Shown here piece by piece: positions 30,775 through 32,488 of a stretch of DNA of 32,488 bases. The DNA lies in contig JALWTZ010000003.1 of assembly GCA_026993285.1 (NCBI GenBank), positions 1 to 32,488 of the forward strand, read 5' to 3'. The translations under genes and the position numbers were made by a program. The DNA comes from Lysobacterales bacterium. GTDB taxonomy: Bacteria; Pseudomonadota; Gammaproteobacteria; Xanthomonadales; S139-57. How positions within the stretch are numbered: position 1 is the stretch's first letter; each line of letters begins with the position of its first letter. A model generated the notes under the pieces. The model was given only the letters and a program-made list of their open reading frames with translations, had not been told where the DNA came from and ran no database searches.

Positions 30775-31563
30775 TTATATAGCTGGTGATATTCTATATG
30801 CGCTTTGACATATATGCTCATTGCCATAAAATGAAGTCTCTATATCGGTGCATGACACGTCTGGAAATAGAGCATTAGAAACAAGCAATGCGCCGCCGAG
30901 AGTTTCTAGTATTGGCGCGTCTGATAATCGCGGATTGCCGCCATATCGAATAACGCAATCAACGCCATCAAGCATTTGTATATTTATATTTTTCCTGGCT
31001 AACTTTAAGTTTCTTGTTCCAGAGTAACCTAATAATATATTTAACTTTTTTATTTTATTTTGTTTTTTATTCGTTGCATGGACAAGAACATTGGCAAGTT
31101 TTCTTGTTTTATCAGGAAGGCCGCAAGTATCTCCAATAACTTCCACAACGCAATCCGTCAGATCCATTGATACAATTCGTTCCAGAAATTTATCAAGAGC
31201 ATTAAATATAGGATTTAGTTCGCCGTGCGATCTATAAAGGGTATGTTCTCCTATCAAATAAAAAGTAAATGTACGTACGTGGCCGCAACGAAGAAATGCT
31301 TCAACAAAAGTCAGTCCATTCGAGCTTGCAATATCGTACGCACAATCATAAGACACGCCATTCAACCTAGCCCAACGGCGATGACCATCTGGTATCAGCA
31401 TTATATGCTTGGGTTCAGGAATAATATTGACACTGATTGGCATTAGTTTTGGCTCGATTACTCCATGAGCAGAGCTTGATTCAGCCAGTGCTTCGCCGCC
31501 TCTTAGCGAAGGAACCAAATTGTTTGGTTTCAATATGGCGTTTTCTGAATCTACGAAATGCAT
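30775..31563 (-). CDS. divergent cis-prenyltransferase (UppS-like)
   Basis: A 262-residue protein. After a 50-residue N-terminal extension it has IMLIPDGHRRWARLNG (55-69), matching the DGNxRWA motif of undecaprenyl diphosphate synthases with D59 kept and Asn replaced by His. It also has FTFYLIGEHTLYRSHGEL, LLGYSGTRNLKLA and DCVIRYGGNPRLSD (202-215), which keeps the two arginines and serine that bind isopentenyl diphosphate in UppS. The Mg-binding Glu of UppS appears as Ala225 in an ungapped alignment, and the SxxNW motif is altered. It may make an unusual Z-prenyl product or act as a partner subunit. It is the first gene of the cassette, 43 bp after the preceding attC core, with only a weak ribosome-binding site. 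Confidence 0.8.
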   Translation of the reverse strand: MHFVDSENAILKPNNLVPSLRGGEALAESSSAHGVIEPKLMPISVNIIPEPKHIMLIPDGHRRWARLNGVSYDCAYDIASSNGLTFVEAFLRCGHVRTFTFYLIGEHTLYRSHGELNPIFNALDKFLERIVSMDLTDCVVEVIGDTCGLPDKTRKLANVLVHATNKKQNKIKKLNILLGYSGTRNLKLARKNINIQMLDGVDCVIRYGGNPRLSDAPILETLGGALLVSNALFPDVSCTDIETSFYGNEHICQSAYRISPAI

Positions 31564-31605
31564 AATTTATCTACCATCTTTGTTTTCTCGGCTCGCCCAT
31601 GTCTT

Positions 31606-31669
31606 CGCTAACGACTGGGCTCAGGGGCGTGCAGCGAAGCGGAGCGTCCCTTGCAGCCCTTTGTTATGT
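31606..31669 (-). other. attC site of the DUF2188/TIR-like cassette
   Basis: On the minus strand ACATAAC (31663-31669) overlaps the stop codon of the 206-residue gene. GTTAGCG (31606-31612) closes the site 64 bp later. Arms GGGCT/AGCCC and AAGGGACGC/ACGCCCCT pair imperfectly around CTCCGCTTCGC. The cis-prenyltransferase gene follows. Confidence 0.87.
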
Positions 31670-32284
31670 GTTGCTATAATCATCAAGCCAACTGGTGATA
31701 TGATGAATGACCTCCGGTATTGGCAATTCATCAATAGAATCGTGCCCATCTTCTTCAACAGCTTTATTGTAGAGATAAGCGTTAAAATCATTGAAACTCT
31801 GCCAAATCCCGTTTGCACTTGGACCTGTATTCAACTCTTCAGTTACTAGCCAATCTCTAACGGCTTTTGTTAGCTTCAATGGATCATCATCATGATTCTT
31901 AATATCAGAGCCTGATAAATCAGATAGCGCCGCTTGATACCTATACCTCTCTTTCTCAAGTATTAATATACGCTTATCTTTCCACTGTCCATCTTTTAGC
32001 TTTTGACATCCATAATCTATGCCTAACTCAAATGGCATATTCATTCGGTAGTATTCGTTTTCATTTTCCGAAACAATTCGTGACAAGTCATGAATTCCGA
32101 ATTTTGACGCTAGAATGAGTTGTAGAATTTTATCGATTCGAGTTTCACCGGAATCAGAACGCTCAAGAGATAATCTAGGGTTAAACCCTAGATACTTTAC
32201 CACAAAGATTACTGCAATCAATAGCTGCCGGTAATCGTCATCAAATGGACAATTGACGAAGATATTTTTATTAAACTCATCCAT
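31664..32284 (-). CDS. TIR/deoxyribosyltransferase-like hypothetical protein
   Basis: A 206-residue soluble acidic protein I cannot place with certainty. It begins with NIFVNCPFDDDYRQLL (7-22) and continues IAVIFVVKYLGFNPRLSLERSDSGETRIDKI, GIHDLSRI and RMNMPFELGIDYG (80-92). An N-terminal strand-loop, a buried HDLSR strand and an (N)xPFELG motif resemble the TIR and nucleoside 2-deoxyribosyltransferase superfamily, where the Glu of FELG is the catalytic residue. An NAD- or nucleotide-cleaving role is an inference from this motif. The ATG at 32284 has GAGG 6 bases upstream and lies 3 bp after the DUF2188 stop, in the same cassette. Confidence 0.7.
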   Translation of the reverse strand: MDEFNKNIFVNCPFDDDYRQLLIAVIFVVKYLGFNPRLSLERSDSGETRIDKILQLILASKFGIHDLSRIVSENENEYYRMNMPFELGIDYGCQKLKDGQWKDKRILILEKERYRYQAALSDLSGSDIKNHDDDPLKLTKAVRDWLVTEELNTGPSANGIWQSFNDFNAYLYNKAVEEDGHDSIDELPIPEVIHHITSWLDDYSNT

Positions 32285-32287
32285 GAA

Positions 32288-32488
32288 TTACCTCTTGTCT
32301 TTAGGAGGGTAAGGGTCTTTCCCATAACTATCTTTAGCCCGAATTCTCCCATCTTTTCCATGAATGTAGAATTCTGCCTTCTGATTCTTCGCCACTTCCC
32401 TCCCATAATTAATTGCTTCTTGCTGTGTATCAAAGTGTTTAGATGCTCTTGATGCTCCTCCTTTTTTAACATCCCAACCACCTTTTGA
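32288..32488 (-). CDS. DUF2188 protein, N-terminus outside the window
   Basis: Translation of the minus strand from the right edge gives 66 residues that end at TAA (32288-32290): GGWDVKKGGASRASKHFD, TQQEAINYGREVAKNQKAEF and YIHGKDGRIRAKDSYGKDPY. This is the DUF2188 family, small proteins of unknown function with a conserved GGWxVKxxGAxRAS start, so only about 10 residues are missing. The frame is in-phase to the edge. It ends 3 bp before the TIR-like gene and is thus its translational partner in the same cassette, possibly as an inhibitor or antitoxin-like subunit (inference). Confidence 0.85.
   Translation of the reverse strand, partial: SKGGWDVKKGGASRASKHFDTQQEAINYGREVAKNQKAEFYIHGKDGRIRAKDSYGKDPYPPKDKR

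Larger units (their letters stand above)
25506..32488 (-). mobile_element. integron gene-cassette array, distal part
   Basis: All genes here lie on the minus strand, are unrelated in function, and are visibly more AT-rich than the region to the left. Four gaps contain imperfect palindromes of 64-99 bp bounded by RYYYAAC-like and GTTRRRY-like cores, with the upstream gene's stop codon at or within a few bases of the first core: the organisation of integron cassettes with attC sites. A fifth, degenerate site lies at 25876-25963. Cassette order in transcription direction: DUF2188 plus TIR-like protein; cis-prenyltransferase plus ECF transporter; Mrr-like protein; toxin-antitoxin; VOC protein; 116-residue protein. 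No integrase or attI is in the window; orientation places them to the right of 32488, unless this is an integrase-less attC cluster. Confidence 0.85.

Noticed and set aside
32218..32481. 87-codon open frame on the minus strand at the right edge
   Set aside because: The alternative frame encodes a clear DUF2188 C-terminus that ends at 32288; this frame is a shadow that overlaps the TIR-like gene.
25506..32488. CRISPR array or prophage in the AT-rich region
   Set aside because: No short regularly spaced direct repeats, and no phage structural or integrase genes are present.

Overview
The window looks like a chromosomal segment of a free-living gammaproteobacterium. The housekeeping genes (ilvD-ilvA, sdaA, ubiE, polA) and their neighbours (a DUF2782 gene divergent from polA, DUF971 beside ubiE, DUF2868 with a DUF3482 GTPase) are gammaproteobacterial in style. 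Secreted proteins with a C-terminal GSWYDPARDGEGF-type module, and a small one ending in VFKNSFE, recall Wenzhouxiangella/Xanthomonadales-like genomes. That finer placement is inference.

Bases 1 to about 25,350 are GC-rich and carry mainly core genes. In order they are: a membrane protein/GTPase pair, a periplasmic rhodanese, a rubrerythrin/Fe-S/DUF3501 oxidative-stress-type operon, a MAPEG protein, a 2OG-Fe(II) oxygenase, a TfoX C-terminal-domain protein, and ilvD-ilvA. A block of secreted proteins follows (9.7-14.1 kb), containing two paralogues that share a nearly duplicated N-terminal segment. Then come sdaA with an M23 peptidase, a degenerate GIY-YIG protein, DUF971-ubiE, polA-DUF423, a DUF2782 protein, a TRAP permease pair without its binding protein, an FMN reductase and another secreted protein.

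From about 25.4 kb to the right edge the sequence becomes visibly AT-rich. All genes lie on the minus strand and are unrelated to one another. Four of the gaps between them hold imperfect palindromes with integron attC core sites (RYYYAAC ... GTTRRRY-like), and a fifth gap holds a degenerate one. I read this as the distal part of an integron gene-cassette array. No integrase lies in the window; given the cassette orientation it would lie beyond base 32,488. The cassettes carry, in transcription order: (1) a DUF2188 protein with a TIR/deoxyribosyltransferase-like protein, (2) a four-gene operon encoding a divergent cis-prenyltransferase and a complete ECF-type ABC transporter (S, fused A-A', T), (3) an Mrr-like nuclease with a cysteine-rich tail, (4) a RelE/ParE toxin with its antitoxin, (5) a VOC-family protein, and (6) a conserved hypothetical protein.

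The four-gene prenyltransferase-ECF cassette is the best candidate for an undescribed system. It is about 3.6 kb, very large for a cassette. It joins a prenyltransferase-like enzyme that has altered catalytic motifs with a dedicated importer-type machine whose motifs are all intact. It sits among putative defence and toxin-antitoxin cassettes.
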